In this document: positions 22,401-34,723 of the stretch, piece after piece
How the letters are laid out: each line of letters begins with the position of its first letter
Numbering within the stretch: the stretch's first letter is position 1
DNA from: Rhizoclosmatium globosum
Lineage: Eukaryota; Chytridiomycota; Chytridiomycetes; Chytridiales; Chytriomycetaceae
Reading direction: 5' to 3'
DNA: 64,000 nucleotides
Assembly (NCBI GenBank): GCA_002104985.1
Contig: MCGO01000013.1
Span: 434,001 to 498,000, forward strand
Position numbers and translations under genes: made by a program
Notes under the pieces: model-generated
Databases searched by the model: none
Seen by the model: only the letters and a program-made list of their open reading frames with translations
Told to the model about the DNA's origin: nothing

Positions 22401-23733
22401 GAAGGCAGCTCTACCCCCGCTCCATGGCGCCATCACACCTCTTTCAGCAACCAGTGCCGCTTCCTCTTCTCACCAACTTGACCTCCTCGAGTCTCCATTC
22501 CTACAAGGCTCTAAACCCGCCATCGTTCAACACGAAGCGCATCCCGACCATGCACTCACAAATCTCGACTTTGGCCTCCTAAAGCGAACTCCAAAACACG
22601 TATCCCCTTCTTCATCCGTGCCCTCAAAACCACCGACACGCGCAACATTCACGTCTCCGTCAACTTTAAAATGTTACATACACATAGTCCGTTAGATCAA
22701 GACGATGCAGGGGATTCTGAACTCTTGGAGAGTCAATACCGGTTCCGTAAAGTGGAGACATTCAAGATTTCGTGTGTGAAAGCTTTGGACGCGGTTTTCG
22801 TTGCGCAACCTAGGGCTATTCCGTTAGTTACGGGGAAAGCGGGTCTGGAGCAGAAGCTGGGTTATTGATGCAGTTACTCAAAAACCCTGGTAGTGAAGTT
22901 ATGCAGGAATGTGGGTGGACTCTAACGGGGACGGTGAAGGCTCAAGCTCCCTGTGAGTTGATTATTCGAGAAGCGCAGTTTGTTCCTGCGAATGTGTTTA
23001 GAGAGGGTGTGGTGAAAGTCGATGTGAAGGGCGTTGATTTGAAGAAGGAGGATGTTGAAGTGAAGTTGGGTGATTCGCGAAACTATATTTTCCATATGGT
23101 CGTCACGTTGGATTTACTCAGACCCCTTTCGGAGAGTGTGATTGGGTCTTTGGCTGTTGATTGGAAGAGGTGAGAGTTAGAACGTGACCTTTTCTTGAAT
23201 TCTGAATGGGATTATCACAGGATGTCTGGGTGCGATGAAGACTGGACTCGGTCTTTGTTAAAGCTTCCTGCTTTTGATTACACGTTTCCTGATGTTTGGA
23301 CACTGTTGGGTGAGGTTTCTTCAAGTCTTGTTAATGGCTTAACCTTTGGATGTTAGAACTTCCTGGGGAAACTCGAGTTGGAACTCCATTCTCGCTCACA
23401 TACCATGTTCAAAACGCCAGTCTGTCAGTTCTTAATCTGAATATGCTTGTTGAACCATCTGACGCCTTCGTGTTTGGTGGATGCAAAGCTCTGCAAAACA
23501 TCAGCTTACTGCCAATGTCGGAGCGCATTCTTCGTTTTGTGGTTATTCCGTTGGCTGCTGGAAACAATCGTCTTCCCAGAGTCAAAGTTACGCGTCAAGT
23601 TGTTGACGTGTCGCATGAGGGTGAAGTGGTTGATGAAAAGAGCGGACTGGTGGATGAAGTAATTCCATTATTTGTTCTTGGCGGTGGTTTGACGGATGAG
23701 GCTATGATATTTGTTAGCCCTCCAGAATTGTAA
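19452..23733 (+). CDS. TRAPPC11: TRAPPC11 homologue (foie gras domain), TRAPP complex subunit
   Basis: Large multi-exon gene. N-terminal region MDTYPLEFT; first intron 19647-19732. The foie gras domain spans about 20100-21530 (AVYYREHGRRIKKKK-like segment, WSVRYDYKLAVFAEF, MALKFFERIGKTYRKENW). Downstream is the gryzun-type beta-sandwich region (VRFQVTLFP, RKVETFKISCVKALDAVFVAQ, ending near 23733). TRAPPC11 is part of TRAPPIII, which acts in ER-Golgi traffic and autophagy. Three junctions, near 21540-21560, 22580 and 22850, need a frame change without a convincing intron, and homology seems to run through them. I read these as probable single-base deletions in the assembly. Other introns lie near 20553-20611, 20819-20863, 22326-22375, 23171-23220 and 23310-23355. 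Confidence 0.85.
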
Positions 23734-23835
23734 CATTAAATTACTTCAAGATCTGTAGCATTTATTCCCTAAACAGCAACATAAACAATAAGTTAAAACA
23801 TAAAGCGCCCAGCAAACCAAAAAATCATTTTAAAT

Positions 23836-26800
23836 CTAAGTCTGACTGTCTTCTTCGGTATTATTGAGATCAACATCTCCTTCTGATCCTCCAGTAGTAT
23901 TGCTCAAACCAAAGCCAGGAACCCTCCTTCCCAATCCAGTTAAATTCACTTCCGACCATAAGCTATTTTCAACCAGAGGATTCAAAAGATCCGAGAAAAT
24001 GTCTGCAAAGAACGGAGAACCAATCGATACTGGCTGTGACTGTTCTTCTTGTGGCTGTTGCTGCCCGTTTTCCCCAATACCGTCCATAGGACTCGTACTT
24101 TGTTCCATTTGAATCATGCCCCTTGAGGATGTGAGGAATGCGCATGGTTTGGCGCTGATCCAGAAACCAAATGGTTACCATGTCCATCCACATGTGAGCT
24201 TCCGGCAAGGGTAGGATTAAATCCATAACTTCCAAACAACCCACTTCCAAATTCACGTAACGCGTTGATTGGGTTTGGAATGTTTGGCAAGTTGGGAAGA
24301 TTCGGCATGGGAAGGTTGGGCAAGTTCGGCATTGGTAAATGAGGGAAACTCAAGTTGCTTGCTGCGTTCATGAATGTTGTTGAGGATGGGGCTGGAGCGA
24401 CTGTTGGGATTGCCATTTGGTTGTTTTGCAGTTTCGGAGAGAAGTGGATGAAGTCGTTCCAGTTGTGGACTCCCTCTGCTACAGCGGCTTTCATTTGGTT
24501 GGCAAAACGAGTGGCCATTGATTCAGAGTGGTGGGCTTGAGAGCCTGATGATCCATTGGGTTGAGGAGTGGCTGGAGCAACACTGCCGCCAGTGGCGTTG
24601 CTGAAGAAGTTGAACAGAGAGCTTTGTGTAGGTGGGGCTGCAGGTGCAGGAGGTGTTTCATAAGCTGGGGATGGAGACATATCATCTTCATCTAAATCTC
24701 CTGTCGGAAGAACAATCCCATCGTTTCTCAAAACCTCCACAATCAACTGTCCGTAGTAATTGGCAAACAAACTCGTCGTCTTCAATCGATCAAAAGCAAT
24801 CAAGCTCTTTCGCAACTGTCGAGCAGCGTATTGACTCGCCTCAGGAGTCACTTTTCCAGCCAACCCAGTTGTTGGTTTCGCCGATGATCGCGATTTCCTT
24901 TTCTTGTTCGCAGCTTCTTCAGCCTTATTCGCCAACGCCAAGTCCAAGAACAGAGTACTTGCAGTCAAAGCACTGTACACAATCAATGGCACGACAAACA
25001 CGAATTCGACTTCTGCTGCCCGTTCTTTCCCTTTATTGCTTGGGTCGAATGCGACCGGTAAGCAATCCAATACTTTTGAGATTTCTGCTGCATTCTTGCT
25101 GCAAGTTTGATCAAACTTGCCCACATCAAGTCGATGTAACAAAACACTTGCAGTATGATACATTGAGTATAAGTGATGATGGAAACTCCACGTAGATCCA
25201 GACGCCGGCCGTTGTTGTAAATGTGGCGGCAGGTTTTGGTGCCAGGCTTGAAGGTGAGAATTAATTTCAGCAATTACTTTCTTGGAATCTCTTTGAACGG
25301 GTGCAGTTGCAGCAAGGTGTGGAAATGTGGCAGTACGTGCAGCAGGGCCGGGTCGGCCCGGGCGGTTGACGAAATTTGCGATACGGCCCAAAATCTCACA
25401 AAGACCAACATGGTAACGAAGAATAGTGACTTCAGGAGCTTTAGAAGCTGGGAATGGTGTGTCCCATTCTGTTTACTCATTCAGATGATTGCACAAATAA
25501 CTCAAGCAAAACATACCTTCATCCGAAATAGCCATCGGTCGTCCTTCTACAACACTAGTATATCGATCCAAGACGTATAGACAGAACCAAGTTGTTCGCA
25601 TGCTTTCCAACAGCTCGGGATCCAAACTGGGATGACGCAAGTTATCCAGATTACGATGCATTCCCAATTCTACAGCCAAACGATGTGCGATACCAATGTA
25701 ATGGTAACTAGTGGCGTTGATATTTGTACCTTGTCCGACAATGCAAAGGAGCAATAAAGCTTGGACATTGTTGATGTGTGGCCAATCGAATTGATGTCCT
25801 AGTAATACACGTGCTCGTTCAAAGAACGCCATGTGCAACTCAACAGGATTATCAATTCCCCATGCGGTAAGATCACGACATTGCTGGCTCATGAGAGCAC
25901 ACATACTATTCAGAAGAAGGTTGAAATGCTAGCTCAAAGTCATTAGCATCAGTCCAATCAGAGCTTCCAACAACTCACGTCAGTCTTCTTCTCCTTCAAC
26001 TGCTGAAAGAATCGCGCCTTTTGAATCATGGGGAAGTACGGATGCACATGTTTGAAGTACATTCCAACAAGATGCAATACAAGTTCGATTTTGCACGGTG
26101 GGCTGTAATCGCCTTCAATCACTTTCGCACAAGGAGGATTTGCCTCGAAACTAAGTGATATGTTCATGATACCGCCAGCAAAACGAGGTGACTGGCGCCA
26201 AGCTGAAGAAGTGGTTGTAGAAGTCGATCCGAAAAAGAGAATAGTGTCGGATGCAAGGTCCTCGACAACAGTTTTTGGGGGTTGCGGTGGTAAGGTGGGC
26301 GAGGTTGGAGATGCGGGAGAAGAAACTAAAAATTCAGAGGAAGGAGACGATGCTTCTTTGGATAGAGGAGATGGCTGGATTCCTCGGCGCATTTTACGTT
26401 GGAGAGATAGAGCGATTCCACGGAAACCTTTTTCGTGTTTCCCTGCCCCTTGTTCGGTATTTGAGGTTGTCTTTCGGTTTGCAGTTGATGGCAAATCGCT
26501 TCCAATGAACTGAAGCTGATTCATCATATCCAAGGTGATTCGCATTTTCTCTGGATTATTCGATGCATTCAATGCATTAATCAAATGAGCTACGTCGGGT
26601 AATGTAGGTTTTTGAATTTGCTGGACCATAACCCCTCCTTCAGGTTCGGCGGCGACTTCTTTATCGTCATCCTCCAGCACTTCAGTTATCCTTGGTCTTT
26701 TGACGCCGCGAAAGTTAATATCCTGATCGTCAAACTCTCGATCTTCTTCATCCTCTTCGCTAAACTCTTGATCACTGTTCTCGTTGGATTGTTTGTCGGT

Positions 26801-27336
26801 ATCTGTGATGGCTGGCGTAGCTCCATTACGAATCATTGCCGCGAGCATCTTCTCCATTTGAAGGACCCTACCGAAGAATGTTTGAATAAGCACAGATGAC
26901 AAAGGCGTAGCTGTGCGAACCTTTGATGCAAGTCGGCATTCGTCTCAGTTCCCGATGCTCCTGCCGCTGAAGCCGATCGTTCGAGAGCCAGAGCATCCGG
27001 GTGATCCTTTTCTTCTTTCTTTGGACCACGCTTCATTTGGGGGACAGAGAAGGCTGTTGAAAGCAGTGTTTCAGTGCTAGTTTGAAGGAACGGGGTCAAC
27101 GTACTGCATTTGAATCCCTGGGCCACGCAGCCAGTGCACGGATTTGATCCACAGCACTTTTGTCTCTTTCGTTTGCAGGCTGTTTGTTTGTTTGTTTGTT
27201 TGTTTGTTCAAGTTGATTGTTAGCCATGCGATAAGATGGCATAGGGACACGCACTGTCACAGGCTCTTGTTGCTCGGCTTCGCTGTGGTCCTTTGTTTGT
27301 TGTGCCTGAGGAAGATTCGAGTGTGCCTCCTGTCAT
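23836..27336 (-). CDS. Zn(II)2Cys6 fungal-type transcription factor
   Basis: The zinc cluster is assembled from the first two exons. Exon 1 (27336-27255) ends in RACD. Exon 2 (from 27179) begins TCKRKRQKCCGSNPC and continues TGCVAQGFKC, giving the full C-x2-C-x6-C...C-x2-C-x6-C. A third exon begins FSVPQMKRGPKKEE, typical downstream of this domain. A 53-nt intron (about 26926-26874) joins NADLHQR to VLQMEKMLAA, a dimerisation-type coiled coil. Then come acidic and Ser-rich linkers and a fungal-specific transcription factor domain (YFKHVHPYFPMI, then HRLAVELGMHRNLD and TWFCLYVLDRY). The C-terminus is uncertain: the frame stops at 24114, but a further acidic exon to 23836 probably belongs. Targets unknown. 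Confidence 0.85.
27181..27208. repeat. (TGTT)n microsatellite in intron 1
   Basis: Seven TGTT units directly adjoin the 3' splice site of the first intron of the Zn(II)2Cys6 gene (CAAA repeats on the coding strand ending in CAG). Length variation here would act on the polypyrimidine/branch region rather than on protein sequence. Confidence 0.85.
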
Positions 27337-27626
27337 TGCGATTTTGGGCAGTGTTTCACGTTTGCTTTGTTTTGTTTTGTTGGATGGATTGAAAATCGAA
27401 TCAACCGGTTACTTCTTATGTATAAAAGGGTTAAGGATATGCATTCTTTACTTGCTATAAGGAAGAGTAAGTGTGCGTGTGGTATATATATATCGTTGAT
27501 CTCTTCCGTTCTCCAAATATAAATCAACCGAAATAATTCTAGTGATGGATAACAGCTAGTAATTCGTTTCGTTCTTCGTTTCGTGGCACACATTTCGTTG
27601 TCCCTTACGTACTTTAATATCCAGTG

Positions 27627-28859
27627 ATGTTTCTTCTTCGAAACCAAACGGGGCGACCCACATCCACTTCCTCGCCCACCATCAGCGCCAATGACCCGTC
27701 TCCATCGCTGTCTGATATCTACAATCTGCTTTTGCAGTTAACGCATACACAAGCCCAACTTGCCTCCGAGTTGGCATCAGTCAAACAGTCGCTGCACACT
27801 CAATCTTCCATCCAAGACATCCACTCAACCCGTCTCTCATTCCTCGAAACACAAGCCACAAACAACCACAGACAAGTCATGCACGAGATTGAAAAGCTCC
27901 AAAACTCAACAAAGAAACACTACACCCGTCTCACAAGTCTGCCAATGGATGTTGTCGGGCGCATTATGAGCTGGATTGATCCTGTCGAAGTCTGGCAATT
28001 CAGAGCACTTTCGAAAGGATTCAGGGATTTGTTATCGTCGAATGGATTTGCGACTTTGCTTGTGTCTCGAAGAGTACCAACCGTTGATAGGTCAATTACA
28101 CGGTCAAAGAAGCCAACTCTTTCAGATCGTATTTTTGTCGATACTCCTGCAATTTATCAGGTTGAGTATGCCCGTAAGGCATATTCCCACTTGATCTCAC
28201 TCTGCTGGAATGACTATGATGGACCCAAGTTCAACACTTCTATCCCTGGAGCCTGGCTCCGCCATCTCAAGAACCTAACAGAGCTTAAGTGGATCTATTG
28301 CAACTGGACAGGTCCTATTCCACGCGAAATGGGAGATCTTATCAATTTAAAAACTCTCGAACTTTCCCACAATCATCTAAGCGGAGAAATACCCTCCGAA
28401 CTTTGGAATTTGGTTAACTTGGAGGTACTGGAGTTGAATAACACCGGTCTGACTGGACGCCTCCCACCTGACCTTGGAAAGCTAACATCATTAGTCAAAC
28501 TCTACATCTGGGACTCCGAAATGACTGGCCCTATTCCATCTGAAATCGGAAACCTACAAAATTTGAACGAGCTGTTCCTGGTTCTTCAGGAGAATTCTGA
28601 AGTACGGACCGTGATCCCGCCAGAACTGGGTCGCTTAACTAAACTGATGCTTTTGAATCTGGCGTCTTGTCATCTCGTTGGTTGTATTCCGCGAGAGCTT
28701 GGACAGCTTGCATCACTGCGCCATATGTACTTGGATGAGAACCGATTGGGAGGCAACGTTCCAATTGAATTGGCAGCCTTGGAACTTGAAGAATGTGATT
28801 TGAGTAATAATGCTGGGTTGAACTTCTCGTTTGATGCTCCTGCAGGTTGGAGGATTTGA
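27627..28859 (+). CDS. F-box/plant-type LRR protein
   Basis: Single exon, 410 residues from the ATG at 27627. Residues 28-95 form a coiled coil (LSDIYNLLLQLTHTQAQLASEL). The F-box is at ~101-145 (LTSLPMDVVGRIMSWIDPVEVWQFRALSKGF). The linker carries TPAIYQVEYAR. Six LRRs (~215-390) have perfect LSGEIPSELWNL / LTGRLPPDLGKL / MTGPIPSEIGNL spacing, then the family end LEECDLSNNAGLNFSFDAPAGW. It is the best preserved long copy in the window and a good reference for judging the broken ones. SCF adaptor role inferred from the F-box. Confidence 0.85.
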   Translation: MFLLRNQTGRPTSTSSPTISANDPSPSLSDIYNLLLQLTHTQAQLASELASVKQSLHTQSSIQDIHSTRLSFLETQATNNHRQVMHEIEKLQNSTKKHYTRLTSLPMDVVGRIMSWIDPVEVWQFRALSKGFRDLLSSNGFATLLVSRRVPTVDRSITRSKKPTLSDRIFVDTPAIYQVEYARKAYSHLISLCWNDYDGPKFNTSIPGAWLRHLKNLTELKWIYCNWTGPIPREMGDLINLKTLELSHNHLSGEIPSELWNLVNLEVLELNNTGLTGRLPPDLGKLTSLVKLYIWDSEMTGPIPSEIGNLQNLNELFLVLQENSEVRTVIPPELGRLTKLMLLNLASCHLVGCIPRELGQLASLRHMYLDENRLGGNVPIELAALELEECDLSNNAGLNFSFDAPAGWRI

Positions 28860-28942
28860 ATATCACCAAAGTCGGGAACCTTTTATCGAAATTTATGAAT
28901 GGCGCAGTAAATAAATAGATATTTTATTGGAGTGTCTTTTAT

Positions 28943-31900
28943 CTATATCAGTTCTGGAAACTCTTCCACCCCGTTTAATTGCTCACGATACTCCCTCAAA
29001 ATATCAACAAATGCGAGACGCTCTACTTTATAACAAAGTCCCACTGTGACTCCTTTCATCACAAACGGTTCGTTCCAAGCTGACGACGTCCAGAAGAATT
29101 CGCCTCGCTTGAATGATTTTACATTGTGGCCGTCAACAAACACGCAAACCTCACCCGTTTCAACCACAAACTAATTCAAGGATCTTAGGCGCATTTTCAA
29201 AAGTTCAAGTCGATTCAAAACTTACCAACGCATCATCATCTCCTTGTTTCAACACAACGAATCCTGGGAAGAAATTCACTGGCGCCAACACATTTGCAAG
29301 CGTTTCCACAATCGCAGTTTTGGCATCATTGTCCAAGTTGACCAAACACGGCATTTTAAAGACCATTATCCTTGCAATCGTTGTCTTTTTTGCGTTTTCA
29401 ATCTTTTGAACTTTTTCAAGACGTTCCGCGTATGTCATTTCGAGGTTGTGTTTGACGTCAGTGAATACACGGCAAATGCTTTCAAATGATTCTTGTCTCA
29501 GTTTGTAAAGGATGCATGTTGAGACGGCTTGGATGGTTGCTGTTCGTGGGGAGTTTGCAACGAGGGCCATTTCTTTTATAAGGAAGTTTAGCGAATGTAT
29601 TCTTAAGTTTTTTTTGACAAAAAAGTACCTCCAAAGAACGCCCCGTCTTTCAAGAATGCAACTCCTTTCCCAGATATCTTGACACAAACTGTTCCCGAAG
29701 CGATAAAGTACTGCAGGAACATTTCAGCTCCCATCCTCCTGACGCAATAAACTCACCATATCTTTCCCAATATCACCTTGTACAAAGACGAAATCTCCAG
29801 GAACATAATAGCAAGGCTCCAAAGCGCTTGTAATCTGTCCCGCGAACAAATCATCTCGTCCATCACCTTGCTCGCGACGGAGGAACGGAACCTTGGAAAT
29901 CAGTTCTCGACAGTTGTGAATCGCAACTTCCATTCGTAACGAGTCGTTCATATCTTGCAACAGAGAGCCCTTACAAGAATTCTCATGGTTAGAACTAACT
30001 GGCATGAGAAAAAACGATATCCCCACCTCTTCGAAATACTTTCCACGGTATTTGAGCTCATAGTACTTGAGAATCTTACGTTGTGTCACTGGTTCAATCA
30101 GTTTATACTGCATATAATCTTTCAGTTCATCGATTTTCTGCTTATACAGTCGGCCCGACGCGTCAACGCCCATCGCAATGGATGAGATAACTCCGACAAT
30201 ACAAGCATAAATAGCAGCTCCAGCAATAACAAAGAACACAGTAATAAGCTGCTCCTCCGAGTTCACTGGATGATACCCAACTGGAAACATATTTGTTGCT
30301 GCCTACAAACCACAAGGCGTTACTATCCAAAAATGAAATCCTTTTTTTTAACAAAAAAAGAGTTTACCATATACAAGGACCAAGCGTATTGATCAAAGAA
30401 CGCCTGGTTTTTATATGGATCGATTTCTGCGTTACTAAAACCAAGCAACCGTCCAGCAAGAAAGATACTACAAGCTTGGATATGCATGAACGACAAAAAT
30501 ATGAATGTGAGCGGGAAGATCAGGGAGACTGAGTGTCCGATTTTGAAATACTGCAACAACTGCTTCTTGGCGTGTTTGTAGATTGGACATGTTGATGCTA
30601 TGTATGCTAATTTGTACATTCGGAGGAGACGGACAGCCCATAGATATTCTGCTCCTGTAACTGGAAGCAGTTCAAACGGGAATGTAGTGATTAAATCAAC
30701 GGGTAGGCGGTTGTATAGGTAATGCACGCGCCAGCTATTTAACGTTGGTTCCTTGATTGCACTAATTGCGTGATGGTTTTCACGGAACGTCATCAACTCC
30801 ACGCAGATTTCGATAAAGTTTTTGGCGGATACGATGCATGTGAAGTAGAGAGGAAGTCTGAAGTCGTATGAAATTGCCGGAGGTATCAGGATCAGTTCTA
30901 GGAAGTAAACGCCTGATATTGTGAGTTTCGTTTTGCAAACAAGTAGACGAAACTTACATGAGAATATAACGTCAAACACAACAGAAACAGTGGACATGGG
31001 GTTAATTCCTTTACTCCAAATCAACGATTCTGTCCGCTGCTTTATCACTTCTTTGAGTTGATCGTTCACCATCATTTGATGGTTCAACGACAAATGTGAC
31101 CCTTGATCATTGAAAGCCGGCTCGAAAGCTGCTTTTTTGATTTTCTGGACTGCAACGGAAGAACGACCGACCTTTTGAGGCGGTAACGGAGATGGAGGGG
31201 GTTTTTTTTGAGTCCGTGCTCGAGGGATAGTTGCTATTGTTTCCTTTTTCTCAATGTCAGAGCCTTTTCGTGCGATTGAATGCTCTGAAATTGTTCGTTG
31301 CTGAGCTTGAGACTGTCTTGCTGCTGAGATAACTTCTTCTCCAGTACCAGTACTGACACCGTTATTATTTGAATCATCTTGAGCCGGTTGTGTTGCAATA
31401 ACCCCAACCAATTCTGGTGTCGTCCTCGACAAGGCAGCCAAGAATTTCCTTTTCTCAGCACCGCGTTTTGAAGACTGTTTCCTCCCCAAGTTGAACAGAT
31501 TTGTGTTTCCTTGAGAGGATTTTTCAACCGCCTCAAAGAGCATATTACTTGTTGCGTTGGCGATTTCGTTGAATTTGAGGAGTGGTGATACAGGTTCTGA
31601 ATCGTCGTTGTTGTTAATTTTGGCGGCCCAGTCTTCGTCGACTAAGACTGCGTTGATTTCTGGCAGTTCATCTTGGTTAGACAGTTGGTGATGGCTTTGC
31701 ATCAGAGGAAAGGCGCGTTCGGGGCGTGTAACTGGAGATGGAGCTGTGCGTTGAGTATTTGTTCGGGGAATAGTAGTTGTTGCGCCTTGTTTATCCAGCG
31801 TGGAGTATTTTGATGTTGGAAGTACTTTGAAGTGATCGACAAGTCTTCGAGCAATGGGTCGGAAAACTGAGAGTTGGGCTTCAAGAACATCATAACGTTC

Positions 31901-31966
31901 AATGAAATCTGAAATGAGTCGAAGAGTTTCTTCGGTTGGAAGTGGAATGGGACATTGATTCTCCAT
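28943..31966 (-). CDS. CNG-like cation channel with two CNBDs (channel 1)
   Basis: About seven exons. The N-terminal ~330 residues start LPTEETLRLISDFIERYDVLEAQ (coiled coil) and then are Ser-rich and disordered. Six membrane segments follow, with CNG-type S3 (PVDLITTFPFELLPV), a weakly charged S4 (LWAVRLLRMYKL) and a pore reading ATNMFPVGYHP. A C-linker (SGRLYKQKIDELKDYM) follows. CNBD1 is canonical (DGAFFGEMALVANSPRTATIQ). CNBD2 (from about 29400 down) is degenerate: the phosphate-binding cassette reads FFWTSSAWNEPF and lacks the Arg. Paralogous to the genes at 55666 and 59014. Plasma or ciliary membrane location is inferred. Thr after the cassette Arg in CNBD1 hints at cGMP. Confidence 0.88.
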
Positions 31967-32144
31967 TTTTGTGTCAGAGATTTACATTACGAAAGTTGAG
32001 AAAGGCAGTGGAAGAAATAATTCATTTCATTTGAATAAGCGTATTGGGTATAATAATAGAAAAGGATTCCGTTGGGGTATAGAAGAAACAGCAACAAAGG
32101 CATTCTTGGGTATGGACACAAATCACAGCAAAACGACCCATGAA

Positions 32145-33510
32145 TCAATCAATAACAATACAACCATCTTCTTCACGATAACTATCCCTGATTTCACGTT
32201 GCTCTTCTTTGACAATTGGAGGCTTACTTCGAACAACCGGAACTTGAAGAACATCTTCCCAACCGTCATCTTCAACAGATACCAGTAATTGAGTAGAATC
32301 CCCTTCAACCTTAATTGTATTATGAATTGTAGAGGGCGTTAACGTTGAGGTGAGTGGGGGCGGAGTTGGGAGACACAGTGGTGGAATCTGAATCACTTTG
32401 TTGGATATCTGTGGGGTGGTGGTCGTAGCAGGAAGTTCTTGAAGAATTTTTGCTGGAAGGTACTTCATGAGTTTTGTTTTGCTTGCTGGGGTTGAAGTGG
32501 TTGGTTCTTGTTTCACAGGTACTGAATGAACGGGTTGAGTCGCAAGCGCAACAGCTTGAGGGAAAGAAATAGTCGAAGGTGAAGGACGCAAAGGAAGAGG
32601 GTGAGTGAGATTTTGAGTTGATGTTGGAGTTGGACTTTGTGGTGAAACAACAGAATATGAGGCGCCAGATAGCATGGCAGCCTTTACTCTCTTTCTGTAT
32701 GTATCCATATCAATCTTTGATGGAGCAGGACGCTTTACACCGATTGAGGAAGAAGAAGAGGAAGGTATGGAGTGAGGGACAGAAGAATAACTTGGTGGTG
32801 GTCCTGACGGGGTTAAAGGGGCCGCAACACAAGGAGACGTAGAAGCAGACGCGTTTTCAGGTTCCAATTTCACAGCAGTCGCAGCTTTGTTGCGCTTTGA
32901 GCGCGCTTCAACTTCGCGCGTGTGGTTGATAGTCTTTTGAGAAACAAGCTTTGTTTTCTCATGGTTTGCGAGTTCATCAATGCGACCAATTGAGTGAACC
33001 AAAGCCGATCTCAGTCGCATGAGTGTAGCCAGACTTTCTTTCACGTATTCAGCATCTTGTTCCTAGAGAGTGTGTTGATAATGGTTTAATAAAGAGAGCC
33101 CACGCCCACGCACGCACCATCTCTCTCGAGTCTGCACCCGCCGCCAGTCCCTTCAATTCAAACTCGGCATTTTGAGCATCGAAGAAGGAGACGGGTCGTT
33201 TGAACCAGTCGACAAGGCACTTGTTCAGTTCGGTGACAACGAGTTCCGCCTTTGCCGATCGCCGAAGTCGCCGCGCCTCTTTTAATCGAAGCGAACAATT
33301 GCGGGAACAGCCACGCGTTGTTTGGTTTGATTTTGAAGAAGAAGAAGAAGAAGAAGAAGCGGCTCGGTTGAAACAGAACCACCATCCACACCCAATCACT
33401 CGGTCTCTTTCTCGCTCTCTTTCCCGCTCTCGATCTCCTTCTCTCCAGTGTCGGTGCCGGAATTGCATCCGCGGCTTGCTACGGAGGTACAGCGGGTGCA
33501 CGTAGGCCAT
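32145..33510 (-). CDS. Nuclear-type disordered protein with repeated SUMO-like motifs
   Basis: Two exons or more. A downstream exon (about 33066-32145) is certain and the 5' part is less sure. Around 33270-33120 it encodes a helical region (AKAELVVTELNKCLVDWFKRP) that continues across an intron (33118 to about 33066) into EYVKESLATLMRLRSALVHSIGRIDEL. The rest is Pro/Ser/Thr-rich. It contains four [VI]-K-x-E sites (VKLEPE, VKQEP, IKVEGD, VKEEQ), the consensus for SUMO attachment, and ends EEDGCIVID, which resembles a SUMO-interacting motif. No known domain recognised. The first ~45 residues from 33510 (Arg/Glu and Ser runs) may include an unrecognised intron, so the start is tentative. Confidence 0.6.
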
Positions 33511-33745
33511 TCTTCAAGTGGTGGGGGAGGACTGGGGAAGTGCTTGGCCCACAAGAACTTTCTCTCAGCACAATCAGAATAAGTTGACCAATTTCATATT
33601 CGGAATATTAAAACGTGGTTGTCGAATCCAGTGTTTCAGATTAGCGTGTTTCAGCTTCAGAAACATACTCCCGAAACTGGGGCGCGTTTGAAATACCCCT
33701 TGCTTTTCTTCACATCAAACACACCCGAAGATAGGAGGAGACTGG

Positions 33746-34612
33746 ATGACTACTGAAGACCTTAATGCATCTTTCGAAGCTGCAAACATTGCCCTTCATC
33801 CTCTCCTCCAAACCCCTTCCGAAGAAAAGCTCTCCACAATCTCGGCCATATCGTCGCCAGAGCTGCAACGAATGAAACCTGCTCTCCCAATGCTGATGAC
33901 TACTGACTTGTTTGCTGATACTCTCCAGTCTACCATCTCCTCTACCTATTCTGCCATGGACCTCTCATCTGCCGCGCCAATGACTTCACTGCCATTCGAT
34001 TACCAAGTCTGGGACCCACTACTTCTCTCCGCATACCCATCTCTCCCATCCATCTCGCCCATGGACCCCTCTTTCCTTCAATTCCAGTTGAACCCCTTCC
34101 AACAACTTCACACCCCAACAACCACAACAACCACAACCCCATCTTCAACAACATCCCTCTCAACACCATCCACCGCCTCCCCTAAAAGTTCAACTTCAAC
34201 CAACCCCATCACCTCCACAACAATAAACCCATCATCACCATACCCATCGTCACCCTCCACACCATCCTCCTCCTCCTCAAAGAAACCAAGATTCCGTGCA
34301 ACACCAACAGAACTCGCATTCCTCCTGAAAATCTTTGAATCAAACCCATTCCCCTCCACAAAGTTCCGCGCCCAAATCGCTGCAAAGTTGAACCTCACAG
34401 AACGACAAGTCATGTTCTGGTTCCAGAACCGTCGGTCTTCTCTTCGCTTAAACGGCGTTGTGGCTGTTAAGGGGTCGTCACCGGCTACCGTTGCGGGACC
34501 TGGCGTGGACGTCAAGGAGTTGGCGTTTCGTGGTGGAAAACGGAGTTTGTCTCCATTGAGTAACTCGGAGAATCCGTTTTCGTTTCAAGGTGTTGCGGGT
34601 GAGAGTGCATAG
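33746..34612 (+). CDS. Homeodomain transcription factor
   Basis: Single exon, 288 residues. A Thr/Ser/Pro-rich N-terminal half precedes a homeodomain at ~179-237 (KKPRFRATPTELAFLLKIFE...LNLTERQVMFWFQNRRSS). The recognition helix has the diagnostic W-F-x-N-R-R, including Trp48, Phe49, Asn51 and Arg53. The length between helix 1 and helix 3 matches a typical 60-residue domain, not the longer TALE class. The C-terminal ~50 residues are low-complexity. DNA binding is confidently predicted; targets are unknown. Confidence 0.92.
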   Translation: MTTEDLNASFEAANIALHPLLQTPSEEKLSTISAISSPELQRMKPALPMLMTTDLFADTLQSTISSTYSAMDLSSAAPMTSLPFDYQVWDPLLLSAYPSLPSISPMDPSFLQFQLNPFQQLHTPTTTTTTTPSSTTSLSTPSTASPKSSTSTNPITSTTINPSSPYPSSPSTPSSSSSKKPRFRATPTELAFLLKIFESNPFPSTKFRAQIAAKLNLTERQVMFWFQNRRSSLRLNGVVAVKGSSPATVAGPGVDVKELAFRGGKRSLSPLSNSENPFSFQGVAGESA

Positions 34613-34723
34613 GGTTATGGCACAAGCGAATTTTGTTGTATAGTTATTGGTATTTTATTTATATGGCATCGGAGAACAAGGTTTGTAGAATAAAAGAGTA
34701 CATGGACAAAAATATCCCAAAGT

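Noticed and set aside
26874..26926. Frame break in the Zn(II)2Cys6 gene
   Set aside because: A 53-nt GT-AG intron joins N-A-D-L-H-Q-R to V-L-Q-M-E-K and explains the change.
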